From positions 43,214,001 through 43,278,000 of the forward strand of contig OX419757.1 in the NCBI GenBank assembly GCA_948567375.1: 64,000 nt of DNA. Reading direction: 5' to 3'. Each line of letters begins with the position of its first letter. The stretch's first letter is position 1. The notes below the pieces were generated by a model that did no database searches, was not told the DNA's origin, and saw only the letters and a list, made by a program, of their open reading frames with translations. This DNA comes from Lunularia cruciata. Its lineage: Eukaryota; Streptophyta; Marchantiopsida; Lunulariales; Lunulariaceae. Below are positions 34,941 to 45,900 of this stretch, in pieces. A program made the translations under genes and the position numbers.

Positions 34941-36040
34941 CATGCAAATCAGTTGGTGCAACAGGCTTGGATTGGAGCCTTTGTACCATCAGGAGATGAG
35001 TGTGAGGATGTGCCTCCAGAGGCAATTGCTTTGACACCTTTGGATACCACACTCATTGCTTGGCAATACCTAGTAGAGGGGATATGCCTATTGGAGTTGT
35101 TTGGTGGGATCAACACCGGACTAGTTGCGGTGTTACAGGCGGGTATACGAGTACAAAGGTACTTGTATGTAGAGAGAGATGAGATTGCTAGGCGAGTCTC
35201 TCTGCATCATGTGGCACACTTGGCCTATTGGTATCCGGAGTTATTACCTATGTTAGCAGTGAAAGGTTACCAGAAGGTCCTATTAGGAGACATTTCCTTA
35301 TTGGGGGCGCATGACCTAGAGAGACATGGGCCTATTCACTTGGTGATTTCTGGATGGCCATGTCAAGGACATACACATGCTGGTAGAGGATTGGGTCTTC
35401 AGGATCCTCGTTCTGGTGTGTTTCGGGAGATGTTACGGATACTATGACATCTCTAGGTTCATTAGTCTGTTTCTCCAGCTTACCTTTTGGAGAACGTTCC
35501 TTTGATGGGTGATTCTTGCACTAGAGTGGTGGCAAGTACACATCAGGTCCATTCTTGGATGGGACCTGCTGTATTGTTAGATGTAGCCAGAGTGGGATCA
35601 CAGGCTCATCGTCTTTGTCTTTGGTGGATGAACCTCTTACCCAGAGAGGTTCTACAACGCGCTTATGATGGGATTCAGCGACTTGACCACATTCTTGTTG
35701 ATGATATCTTGGATGTTGGGCGTTAGTCTCAGACAATGGTAGTGGCTGATAGGTCACCTATGGCAGTGGTGAACCTAATTGGACAGCCTAGAGCCGCATT
35801 TCCCACACTCATGAGTTTCCTAGGCTCTCATGCTTTTCAAGAAGGAGGACCTGGACTTGTTTGGGACTCACGGTTACAGTAGTTGGTGGAGCCCAATGCT
35901 GATGAGAAAGAGCGGGCGATGGGTTTTTGCACCAGTATTACCGCTATTCCAGTAGTGTCAGAGGCATCCAGGCGTCTGGTGTTAGGTCAGGCTATGGACC
36001 TGAACTGTTTGACCTAGATTGTGAGCCTTGGATTGGCAGA
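34941..36040 (+). pseudogene. C5 cytosine DNA methyltransferase domain (DNMT3-like) inside the retrotransposon polyprotein
   Basis: Between PR and RT, in the same frame. Motif I LLELFGGINTGL (35088-35123); VERDEIARRV; motif IV SGWPCQGHTHAGRGLGLQ with catalytic Cys at 35361-35363 and following DPRSGVF; motif VI YLLENVPLMG (35481-35510); motif VIII VGSQAHRLCLWWMNL (about 35590-35635), close to the AHRARxFWGNL of DNMT3/DRM enzymes; then KERAMGF and motif X VLGQAMDLN (about 35979-36005). Such enzymes transfer a methyl group from S-adenosylmethionine to cytosine in DNA. All main motifs are present. Six in-frame stops (35445, 35454, 35463, 35724, 35880, 36015) and Cys for Arg in motif VIII make this copy inactive. 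No frameshift occurs across the domain. Confidence 0.9.
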
Positions 36041-37858
36041 GCAGTGTAGGATGTGCTTGATAGGCATCACCACTCGGACACTTGTGAGCCTTGTGCCTAT
36101 CGAGACGATTCAGGCACATGCTAGGGGTGATGGACCGAGTGGACATGGTATTCTTGGGACACATCCAGTAGCTACTAGGGAGAGTGGTCTACTTGGAGTC
36201 CATCCAGGTGAGCTTGGGCTACTTGGATTACATCCTTGGTCCACATGGGATGCAGCTAGAGGACGTGTGGAGCTTGCAGCCAGAGTGGAGGGAGTTTTTC
36301 ACACAAAGGTTGGGACCTCTAGTGGTCGGGAGCATGACACTATTGCTCCCAAGGGCCCAATGTAGCAGCTAGTCAGTACGTTTTCCACTCCTACTACGGT
36401 TACAGAGGATACTTGGGAGCCAGATCTTGGACCCAAGCTTGCTAGAGAGGAAAGACAAAGGGTTTGGAGGTTCTTGAGGAGTCACACGAGTTGTTTTGCC
36501 TTTAGTATGAAGGATTTGGGTGCTCTCAAGGGACCTGGTATACGGATTGAGCTGACTAGCAACACACCAGTTTTCTAACGTCCTTATCGATATAGTAAGA
36601 TAGAGAGGACATTGATTCAGAGCCGGAATAGTGACCTTTTTGAGGCTCATTTGGTGGAGATTTCACATGGAGAGTATGCATCAGCGAAAGTGATGCCAGC
36701 CAAGAAGGATATGCATGGCAACTATACAAATAAGCGGATGTGTGGAGATTACCGTCCTATCAACCAACAGACCAGGGCTGATTGGTATGCCATGCCTACA
36801 ACAGAGGAGATTTTTGATGCGATTGGGCATGAAAGGTCTTCAATACTTTGGATCTTTGAGCTGGATATCATCAGTTGCCGATCAAGGAGGAGGATAAGTC
36901 CAAGACAACATTTTGGGCTATTGATCTTCACGGCAAGGATGTGTTATATCAGTGGAGGTTCTTACCATTTGGGTTAAAGAACACTCCTGCTGAGTTCCAA
37001 AGGGTCATGGATAGGATCCTAGCTGGATTGGATTTTGCTCGGTGCTATATTGATGACATTTTGGTTTATAGCACTACTATGGAGGAGCATGAGAGACAAT
37101 TATTGGAGGTGTTTGAGAGGTTGAGATCTTATGGATTCAAATTACATCATGGGAAGTGTAGGATCTTCCACAAGCAGGTTGAGTATTTAGGTCACACTAT
37201 CTACCCTGGAGGACTTGGTGTTCAGCAGACCAAGGTGGAGGCTATTGCACGTATTCCTCGGCCTACGGATGTGAGCAGAGTGCAAGCATTCCTTGGGTTG
37301 GCAACCTTCTATCGCCGCTATGTTAGAGGATTTAGTGCCATTGCCAAGGCCTTGACAAAGCTGACCAAGCTTACACAGGAGTGGTGTTGGGGAGATGAGC
37401 AGGAGAGAGCTTTTGTAGGGCTCAAGGAGAGGTTGACATCTGCTCCTATTTTGAGGAGACCGATCAAGGTACGACCATTTCAGGTTCATACTGATTGGAG
37501 TATGTTGGGGCTTGGAGCGGTGCTCACCCAACATGATGATGAGGAGAAGGAGTTTGTGGTGGCCTATGCTAGTTGCTCCAACAATTCAGCAGAGGTGAAG
37601 TATAGTTCATATGAGGGAGAGTGCTTGGCAGTAGTTTGGGCAGTAGCACATTTCCGATGTTACCTATTTGATAACCCCTTTACTCTCATCACTGATCATC
37701 AGCCACTGAAGTGGTTGATGGAGTCCGACAAGCTTTTAGGGAAGCTTGCACAATGGGCTCTGATTTTACAAGAGTATGATTTCACGGTTGTTCATAGACC
37801 TGGAGTGGTGAACCGTGATGCAGATGGGTTGAGTAGAAACCCATGTCCCAACCAGTAG
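36041..37858 (+). pseudogene. Reverse transcriptase and RNase H of element III
   Basis: A linker is followed by the RT N-terminus (ISHGEYASAKVMPAKKDMHG, MCGDYRPINQQTRADWYAMP). A short loss near 36862 shifts the frame; the ORF then runs clean to 37858 with FLPFGLKNTPAEFQRVMDRI, CYIDDILVYS (YIDD near 37050), the RNase H blocks VHTDWSMLGLGAVLTQ, SYEGECLAVVWAV and ITDHQPLKWLM, and the end DADGLSRNPCP. Catalytic acids are conserved. This is a standard Ty3-type RT-RH and the best-preserved pol segment in the window. Confidence 0.93.
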
Positions 37859-39136
37859 GATCAGACCGGAGCACGTTGGCATGGTGAGACAAATGAGGAG
37901 ATGGTGCCAGGTTGGCATGCATCGGCCTTTATGTGTATATTTGCAGAGGCTTTGGTCGTATCTCTCTCAGCGCATATAGGAGGAGTTATTGAGGTCACAA
38001 ATCCAGAGAGTGAAGATATTGGTACATTTCAGCAAGACATTCATGATGATGTCTTAGTGATGGACTATCTTTGCACTGGTGTTGTGGGTGGCACAGTTGG
38101 GGCCAAGGAGAGAGATTGTGTTCTTCAGTGAGCCAGACGGTTCAGATTGGGGGGTAGACACCTTTTGCGTGTATGGGAGGATGGTAGAGTGCGAGTAGTA
38201 CCACTTCCATCTCAGAGACCACAATTGGTCCGTCATGCTCATGAGGAGCTAGGACATTTTGGAGTAAAGCGTACGTATAGCTTACTCCATAGTCATTATT
38301 GGTGGCGCGGTATGCAGACCAAGGTACAACAATTTGTTGCCAGATGTGTGGTTTGTGACCAAGTTAGAGCATCATTCAATGCTCCTACGCCATAGTTACA
38401 CCCATTACCTATCATGGGATTGGGTTACCGTTGGACTTTGGACTTTGCCGGACCTTTACCGCTGACTGTGAGACATCATCGATATGTTTTGGTGATGGTG
38501 GAGCACTTCTCCAAGTGGATTGAGTTGGTGGCACTTCCTGACAAGTTTAGTGAAGGGACAGCTTACTTATTCCTGGATCAAGTTCTTAGTCATTTTGGTG
38601 CACCAACTGAGGTTTTGACTGATCACGGTACAAAGTTCTTGGGGGAGTTTCAGGTCTTGTGTGACAAAGCTTTGATTGATCATTGTATTACATCTCAAGA
38701 TCACCCTGAGGAAGATGGCTTAGTAGAGAGAGTGGTTCAGATGATGAAGAGAGGATTGCAAAAGTATGGTTTGCAAAGAGGCTACTTGGGAGATTGGGAT
38801 CTCCAATTACCTTGGTTAGCCATGGGCTATCGGTTCAGCCGACAAGTCTCCTTAGCATCCTTCTCTCCATACTTTCTACTCTATGGACGAGATCCATATT
38901 TACTTGCGGCCATTTGTCGAGATGCTACTGTAGTTTTGGACTTGGATGGCCCTAATGTATGGATGAGCGCATGTTCTCAGCGGGCAGAGATCTTTTGGAG
39001 AGTGATGCCAATGGCCTTTGAGAACTTGGCAATTGCTCAGCATAGAGATACTTTACGCTATGCTACCATTCAAGGAGGGGGTTATAGACCCTCGATCCGT
39101 CGATTTCATCTAGGCAAATATGTATATCTACAGTAG
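37859..39136 (+). pseudogene. Integrase of element III (DDE type)
   Basis: Same frame as RT-RH with stops at 37856 and 38129 and one near 38393. Zinc domain: LVRHAHEELGHFGVKRTYSL and VARCVVCDQVRA. Catalytic core: TLDFAGPLPL (Asp), VLTDHGTKFLG (Asp) and DGLVERVVQMMKRGL (Glu), all three acids kept. The tail GGYRPSIRRFHLGKYVYLQ ends at a TAG that separates it from the PHD region in the same frame. A retroviral-type integrase would join linear cDNA ends to target DNA, which contrasts with the split-repeat termini. Confidence 0.92.
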
Positions 39137-39401
39137 ACAGCATCGATGACACTTGATGTTTCTACACGCCGCACTATCTTGAGATTGCACGACGTTTTTC
39201 CATCTGGAGTCCTTGTGTTAAAAGGACATGATGGTGTTGTTTGGAAGGATCATGTTTGCAATTGTGCGCCATGCCACCTCCCACAAATTGATGGTAGTAT
39301 GGACCCAAGCTTGGCTCTTGTACGTGCAGGCTTGAGGTGTATGTTATGTGGCTCTTCTGGTGGAGCTGCTACTATGTTAGTGTATGATAGCTGTTCGAGA
39401 G

Positions 39402-39824
39402 TGGAACAATATGGAGTTTAGTGATGAAGTTAATCGGGCTTACAAAGTAGAGAATAAGACAAAATAGCCTAGAATATTCTAGAAGCATCTAAGAAGCTTC
39501 TTAGGAAGCTTCCCAACTAGTTAACTTGCGCCCTAAGCAGGTAGCTTCTAGAAGGAAGCTTCTAGAAGCTTCTAACTAGCTTAGCTTGCACGCCAAGTAG
39601 GCGGCTTCTAGAAGGAAGCTTCTTGAGAAGCTTCCTAGTTAACTTGGCTTGCACTCCAAGAAAGCGGCTCAAGGAAACTTCTTGAGAAGCTTCAAGGGTC
39701 TTGTATGCTACCTATAAATACCAAGGCCAAAGCTCATGCTAGGCATTTGGAGTTTTCCCTCATTCAAGTGTCCCAATGTGAGCTTCCATTCTCCTATTTC
39801 TCTCCTCGGTTTCGGTCTTTTACA
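39402..39824 (+). repeat. Solo LTR (423 bp) of a separate LTR-retrotransposon family with heat-shock-element arrays
   Basis: TGGAACAAT...CTTTTACA, bounded by an exact 5-bp duplication GAGAG (39397-39401 and 39825-39829). Removing it restores the PHD finger reading frame and the sequence seen in elements V and VI. Length and TATA placement resemble Ty1/copia LTRs, but with no internal domain the superfamily is a guess. Confidence 0.9.
39494..39696 (+). promoter_or_regulatory. Heat-shock-element cluster and TATA box in the solo LTR
   Basis: Inverted GAA/TTC units recur through the LTR. The best run, GAAgcTTCtaGAAgcTTC (39555-39572), is a perfect four-unit heat-shock element. Others lie near 39494-39513, 39604-39635 and 39673-39694. 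A TATA box (CTATAAATA, 39712-39720) follows 20-30 nt after the last one. HSF binding is inferred from the motif. Confidence 0.7.
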
Positions 39825-40063
39825 GAGAGGATGGCATATGGCATGTATGACTCCTCCCCTCACGGTGGTTCCTCAAGGATAATGGTTATGTCCTAGATGT
39901 ACTTGACCTATAGCTAGTTTATTCTTTATATGGTATAGATTGCAGACAAGCGACTAACGATGGAGCTCCATAACACCCGGCCTCCTGATCTTTGCCCATT
40001 AGAGGGTATACCATATACTTAGAGTAGATGGCTATTTGGAGTTAGAGGGACCTAACCGCCAGC

Positions 40064-40182
40064 TAGGGGGGCAATTGTGGCACTTTAGAGTCTATGTATG
40101 ACTTATGTGTGAGTTGTGCTTCTATAGCGTATGTTGTTGACAGCGATGTATGTTGTGTAGCGATGTATATACGCACGACAGT
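40064..40182 (+). repeat. Purine tract and B1 repeat of element III
   Basis: The G-rich tract CTAGGGGGGCAAT (ending 40075) directly precedes B1 (40076-40182, TGTGGCACTTTAGAG...ACGACAGT). Element V has the same G-run before its B1. The tract is the expected plus-strand primer, so reverse transcription would treat B1+A2 (TGTGGCAC...GATTACA) as the LTR. Confidence 0.8.
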
Positions 40183-40633
40183 TGTCACGCCATTTGTAGT
40201 GCCGCATCTAGATGCTCGGACACTGGAGTTCTAGTGATAGTAGTTAGAGTTATTTCAGCTGTTTCTAAGAGACTACTTTCCAACGGTCAGATTTTGTGTT
40301 TGGGGTACTGACTTCACGGTGGAGCCCATCGTCACTTTGCACCGTTCGCACCATCGAGTGTGCCGTCAACGAGACCGTTAGGGTTTCAGAGCTAGCTCAA
40401 GTCCAGGGGGTATAGTTTCAAAGTGAGCTCCAGAGAGCTCATTTCTCTGATGTTGAGCCTTCGAGTTCTTGGCTATGGTGGACAGAGGCCGGCAAGCGTC
40501 ACCAGAATTCTCTATGCTTGAGTGGGTGTGGCTTGACTGTAATCAGTGCCCAGTTGTTGACAATTTATAGAGTGACAGATCAAGTACTGATCTGTGTTGA
40601 GTTGAGTTGAGAGTGGTAAACAATCTGATTACA
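40183..40633 (+). repeat. A2 repeat of element III
   Basis: 451 bp, TGTCACGCCATTTG...AATCTGATTACA; the partner of A1 (30421-30868). It lies directly after B1; the joint reads GACAGTTGTCAC, an imperfect inverted repeat of the two element ends. Confidence 0.9.
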
Positions 40634-40647
40634 AGGATGCCAACAAC

Positions 40648-40752
40648 TGTGGCACTTTAGAGTCTATGTATGAATTACGTGTGAGTTGTGCTTCTATAGT
40701 GTATGATGTTGACAGCGATGTATGTTGTGAAGCGATGTATATACGCACGACA
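40648..40752 (+). repeat. B2 repeat and right end of element III
   Basis: 105 bp, TGTGGCACTTTAGAG...CGCACGACA; differs from B1 at only a handful of positions. A 14-bp spacer (40634-40647) separates it from A2; element V has almost none. It is followed by the target duplication GAGG and by resumed RT coding sequence, so it is inside the element. Confidence 0.9.
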
Positions 40753-40756
40753 GAGG

Positions 40757-40870
40757 CAGTATGGGGCTCATAACAAAGGGAGGGCGCCTCTGGCTTTCTC
40801 ACACACCATACTTTCCTTTTATTTTTGGCAGAGGGTCTTCATCTCTACAAGGATCATCGGGCTCTAAGTC
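40757..40870 (+). pseudogene. Non-LTR-type reverse transcriptase, third part
   Basis: Directly after the right GAGG copy the sequence reads AVWGS-stop-QREGAPLAFSHT and then, in a shifted frame, LSFYFWQRVFIST. This fits the C-terminal block of the same RT family (WGxKGxxGxPLSVLxxFYRQRVSVAL, from memory). It proves that element III split this older element. Confidence 0.65.
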
Positions 40871-42938
40871 TTCATTGACGAGCATTAATAATGGGTGCTC
40901 CTGTTCCATCGCCGGCACTTCCCTCACAGTTGCCAAACATACCCATGGAGGATCTCTATCACACAATCCAGTTATAGGTTTCTACTTTGCTCACCTTGCA
41001 CCTTATTAGTGTTTCTAAGTGTGGTTTCTACATTTAGTGCTTAGTTCTTTATGACGGTGTGCTCCCTTTCATAGATTCTTTGGCTCATCTTTTTTATGGG
41101 CACTTTTTGGTGAGTTTGCATCGCATGAATTCTTTTCCTTCGGGTATTTTATTGAGCCTGTTGGCCATACTCTCATGGCAGCATGTTCAATCCAAACCTA
41201 CTGCATGCTTGTGACAACCAAAGTGCTCCACATGCATCCACGTTGTCCTGCGACGAAAAACATAATTTGCTGTTTCTACTGTTATAGAACCCAAAATGAG
41301 CAGCTTAATCCACACTTCCGTATACCTGCTCTCCAATGTCGATTGGGTCGCTTGACCCACATCGGAATAAGACTAGTTTTAAGAAACGGTGCTCAACCGT
41401 GTTATTTGTACTCGCCAAGTCTTGTAGGTTGGTAAGTTAGCCTGGGCAATGATTCACGTGTAAACAATCGGCCCTCACACTGAGTTTCCTGAAACGTCTC
41501 GAACTTCCCGGGTCTAGACCACAAAACATATCCAGTTGCTGTTCACTATTGCGTAATCGCTTCCGGTGAAGGCTTTCCTTTGCCATATCTTGGATTGTTG
41601 ACCACTAACTGGAAGTGATATCTCTGTGGCGCTTGCTCCACTTAGGTGCTTTATTGACCTACCTACTGTGTAACATTAGACCGGGAACACCTCCAGGTAT
41701 GCAGGTCACTTGGCAACAATGGCATGTGCGATGATCCGAGAGTGATCTTACTGGTCCTCTCAAACGAGAAGCTCTGCAGTGTGTTGTCTCTAGGAGATCA
41801 GTACTGCGTTGTTCCGAATCAAAGAGCAAGTCAGTTTTCAAACAAGTACAGGTAAAGGCCTTCCTTTTTATTACTATGCACAAGAAGGTAACCATCAAAC
41901 GGATCTCATGGAGTTACATTGTCAACTTCGGGATACAATAGGCGGTACCATGGCATGTATGACTTCATCTAAAAAACACATCACAGTAGAATTTCACTTG
42001 TAAATGGAACGGTATAATTACTTGTAACGCATGTAAGGTCAATTTACCTACTAGCCCCTCTGTGTTTTATCTTATGGGATTCTCCTGTACTGCATCTTAC
42101 TTCGGCGGGGCACAGCTTTGATTAAGCATGGAAGACTACATCTGACAAAACAGAATTTCTCGATTTTGGACCTACAGGAGCTGTGTCTGAACAAGTAGCA
42201 GGTAGCAGCTATGTCAGTCGGTTGCCAGGTTTGAACCTTAGCAGGCAAGATTGAAGGGAACCAATTAGGATGGCAAAAATCTCTATACAGAAACTGAACC
42301 ATCCAACTCAATGTGGCGTTTAAAAGTAGATGTCAATGATGAAACATCCTGGTTAATACTGCTCCGTTGCCTGAGATGGAACTACTCCGTCGGGGAAATG
42401 TAATATATACAAACTGCAGCCCGCCAAGCTATTCATTTTTACAATCTTAAACACAATTAGATTAACAACCTCAGACGTATCCTGCAGAACACGGACACTT
42501 ATCTGGCCATCTCGTCGCAGTCAACACATGTGAGTCCGGCCATGAATTTGAAGCGATCCGACGCATATATGTCCAAGTAGAAAAAGTTTCTCAATTTTTG
42601 CTTTTCTGACCACTTATAAATATAACATGAATCCCATTTCCGCCCAAATTTTCTAATCTCAAAGCTCATCAAAGAGACGGCAATCCGAGCTAGTAACTGA
42701 GCATATTGCAGTTAATAAACATCAATCAAATTTTACGAACGGCCGGACAGCGGATGTACACGAGAAGACAACCAGGCTAAACTGGTGAATCAGTACCGTC
42801 CACATCCAAACTTTGACAATAACTCTGACACGTAACAATATCTCATGCGCCATTGAGAAATATGTATGCAACATGAAGCTACACTGCTACTTCTCTAAGT
42901 CTGGTGTTACTTACTCCGAATCTCCAGTAAGAGCGCGT
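40871..42938 (+). other. Non-coding stretch 3' of the acid phosphatase gene
   Basis: No recognisable coding or RNA gene. The part nearest 42938 must hold the 3' UTR of the minus-strand acid phosphatase. Base composition differs from the flanking retroelements and no copy occurs elsewhere in the window. Confidence 0.5.
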
Positions 42939-45900
42939 CTAGAATATGTAGTACATTGGGTTCGGAAGCTTAAAAGTTCGACTTCCGGCAGCAGGACCCG
43001 CGAGATCACTCCATTGATCTCCAAGACTGCTCCAAACACGGTATCCTTTTTTCTCCAATTGAATTCTGCGTTGGGACTTGAAGTCCACAGCCTTTAAATG
43101 GTTCTCGCTTGGCGACCTGGACAACACCAATGTAAGAATCCGAGTTCTGCTTTGTCGAAGCCAAACAACTCATCTAAACTTGAGCGATCTCCCGTCTGGC
43201 CAGTCTTTTACTGGTTTCAGTAGAAGGTACCAGTAACTAAATGCTACTCTATACCGTGTGTGAGAAGACCATAATCAAAACATCTGCTTAGCTTCGCCAA
43301 AGCAACTGCTAATGAACTCTACTGAAAAGCAGTAATCTGCAAGAACTCCACTTTGTTCCTCCCTGAATTCAAGCGGGCTAGAAGTTTCTAGACAATCGAA
43401 AATGAGAACAGGTTCAGTAAATTACGCGCTTAAATTCGTGCAGGATGGAAGAAGATAAAGTACCTCAAGAGAAGTTCTTTCCATCCATCATAGCCAGCGG
43501 CTATAAGGTTTTCACTGGTGACGTTGCGTTGAGTTTCAGGTCTTCCTGTCAGGAAGACGACTCCGATGTTTGCAGCCTTAAGCTGCTTGAAGAGGGCCAA
43601 AGTTGCATGCAACGGAATTCCCCTTTGCTCGTAAACCCATTCATCCCAGACAGTTTCATTGAAAAGCTCAGCTCTGCATGTCAAGATCAATCTTAGATGC
43701 CGGCCGATGCGCAGCTTGAAATTAAAGGTTGGTCTGCTAAACTCCAACGCAAGATTCTATGAAGTAAATAGATCATTGCTGTGAAGCAATGCGGCAGAGA
43801 ATGCCAGAAGGCTAGATATGACTACTAATGTGTCGAATATATGAGTATTAGGAGCAAGGCCCGTTCGCAGAACAGAGGATCCGTACCTACTTAGGTCCGA
43901 ACCAATGCAAACAAAAAGGCATACTGATCTAAGCAAGTAAATACATGCAAGTCCAAGCAAGTACGAATTGTCAAAAGACCCACTATCTAAATCAATGCAA
44001 ATAAGAAACGAATGTTGAATACAGACAGATTCTCGTAGATAGATCCAAAGTTACAAACTTGTACAACTGAGATTGATCCTCAACTGACTCTCAAACGCTG
44101 ACTCACACACTACTATAATTAGTTGCTCTGGTGTTTGTCAGTCAGACTGTCCCCCTCCACAGTGGATCTTCTCAATTTAACGCACTGAATGAAATATAAA
44201 CGTCCTCAGAAAGATCCTATAAAGCATTGCACTTTTAACTTAAAAGTGGCTAATCGTTTCCTCGAAGAAGTAAATCCTTCGGCCACAATTAAGCTACAAA
44301 GGAAGCTGTGTTTGAAGAACGAGTGACATGGAAAGTGTACAGCTAAAAAGATGGAAAGCACAAGACGTCATCTTCATGAATCGGATGGCTACTTTTGTAA
44401 GAGTCATTACATGTACCATCTACAAGTAGTGTGACCACCCCAATATGAATCTGAACTAGAACTAAAATCGCATTGGATGGCGAGATGACCACGACCAATG
44501 GCATACTTATGGGAGACATGTGGTACTGCATAAACGCACAGATGTGCTTATGCAACGAAGGCTGAGGTGGAATATGACGAAATGAGTATAGAGTTTTGAA
44601 TAAGAGAAACATTTTGGACGAAAATGTCTGTACAAAGGTCATTACTAGTTCCTTACACGAAATAGAGACGGAGGCTGATTATACGCGAATGCACTGAAGG
44701 AGAAAACAAGGAACAACGTGCATTGCAAAAATCTTAGTGAATATGACATTGGGATACACGACGAACCGTCATAAGCATAAGGTGCGTGCATTATGGGCTA
44801 ATTTCTCTAGGCCCGCAGTAGGCCAATAAACACTAACAATAACAGTGAGGAGCATCAAGCCATCATCTCTACTCTTTGAATTCTCAAGCGTGAGTGACTG
44901 GTCAAAACGTAATTCAGCAATAGATCCATAGATAGATAAGCTATAGATCCATTCAGCAATAGAGCGCCCGGATTTATTTTCAACCGCTCCGGATGTTATG
45001 GAGCAGACACTTCTTCGTAAGCTAGGACGAAGAACTTCTATAATACAGAGAAGAAAGCGATTCAAGAAGAAAGAGGGGAAGATAAACACACAATCTAAGG
45101 GAAAGAGAGCCAACAAGTCAGTAGAGTTTCAAACAAGCAAAGAGCAGTAACGATTCGTAAGAGGTCTTGTGGTATGAAAGAGGGGAAGAAACCCAATGGA
45201 AGATAACGAAAGATTTCCACGGATGAAAGTAAGGAAAGAGCATTGGAAATAGAGTTATTAAGAGTCACAGTTTAGTGTATTTCTGGAAGTGACAAATGGC
45301 GACGCTAGGCCAACTCCAGGTGCAGCTAAACAGTTTCTGACTGGCTTACTTACGCTTACGGAAGTTATGACTGTGTGAGGAAGTCTGAGCAGAGCGGAGT
45401 TACAAACATTTAGGAAATGAGAGCAAAAGACGTTCGAAGAACGGGGGTTCCAGAACTGCATATGAAGTGCAGATGAAGTGCAAGCATGAACGTGTGCAAA
45501 TCAAAATGAATAGCAGCTAAAAAATGAAAATTAAGTGAAACTAACAATAGGAAGGTAAGCCGAAGGAAAGACCTAATTGAAACATCTCATGAGTAACAAC
45601 TGCAGAGAACCAGTATACTTCACTAGCAAGTAAGACACGACCGATTAAGCATCTGAAATAGAACGCCGGGTAGGCCCATGAAACAGCGAAATATCGAGGT
45701 AAGAGCTATATACAAAGCATTAGTTTAGGATGGGTAGAATGGAGCAAAGTGGGACAGGAGTGGATGATGTCTTGGCTGGGTCGGAGCGAATCGTAAGAGG
45801 ACTGGATATGAGGAAATGAAAGCAGAAGCCGTTCTCCAAAGGAGATCCGGAACTCATTAAATGCATATGAATCGCAGATGGAAAGCAAACGTGATATGTA

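Larger units (their letters stand above)
39137..39930 (+). pseudogene. C-terminal PHD finger of the element III integrase polyprotein, split by a solo LTR
   Basis: In frame after the integrase stop: LRLHDVFPSGVLVLKGHDGV, CNCAPCHLPQIDG, then RCMLCGSSGGAATMLVYDSCSR. A 423-bp solo LTR (39402-39824) interrupts here; after it the frame resumes GWHMACMTPPLTVVPQG, a stop, then WLCPRC. Together this gives the Cys4-His-Cys3 pattern of a PHD finger including the typical GWHxxCxxPPL and WxCPxC ends. The third Cys is Tyr in this copy; element V keeps that Cys but has Tyr for the fourth. PHD fingers commonly read histone H3 tails. A targeting role is inference. Confidence 0.82.
30421..40752 (+). mobile_element. 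Element III: Ty3-type retrotransposon with DNA methyltransferase, PHD finger and split terminal repeats
   Basis: 10,332 bp, beginning TGTCATGCC and ending CGCACGACA, so the ends read TGTC...GACA. It is flanked by an exact 4-bp duplication GAGG (30417-30420 and 40753-40756). The interrupted RT ORF resumes after the right copy, so both ends are certain. Order: A1 repeat, leader, gag, PR, methyltransferase, RT, RNase H, integrase, PHD finger, purine tract, B1, A2, B2. From about 34380 the polyprotein runs in one frame to 36862 and, after one shift, in another frame to the PHD finger; the remaining lesions are stop codons and one nested solo LTR. Confidence 0.93.

Noticed and set aside
40076-40752. 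Reading B1-A2-B2 as an ordinary 3' LTR followed by flanking DNA
   Set aside because: The target duplication GAGG and the resumed RT coding sequence come after B2, and element V has the same B2 with a different flank.
30421-40752. Assigning element III to the DIRS/PAT class because of its split repeats and methyltransferase
   Set aside because: No tyrosine recombinase is seen; the integrase has zinc and DDE motifs of Ty3 type, and the methyltransferase is of C5 type, unlike the DAM-like domain of DIRS elements.
41175-41435. Cys-rich 86-codon ORF
   Set aside because: Cys spacing fits no zinc-finger family that I know, and it overlaps apparent non-coding sequence.
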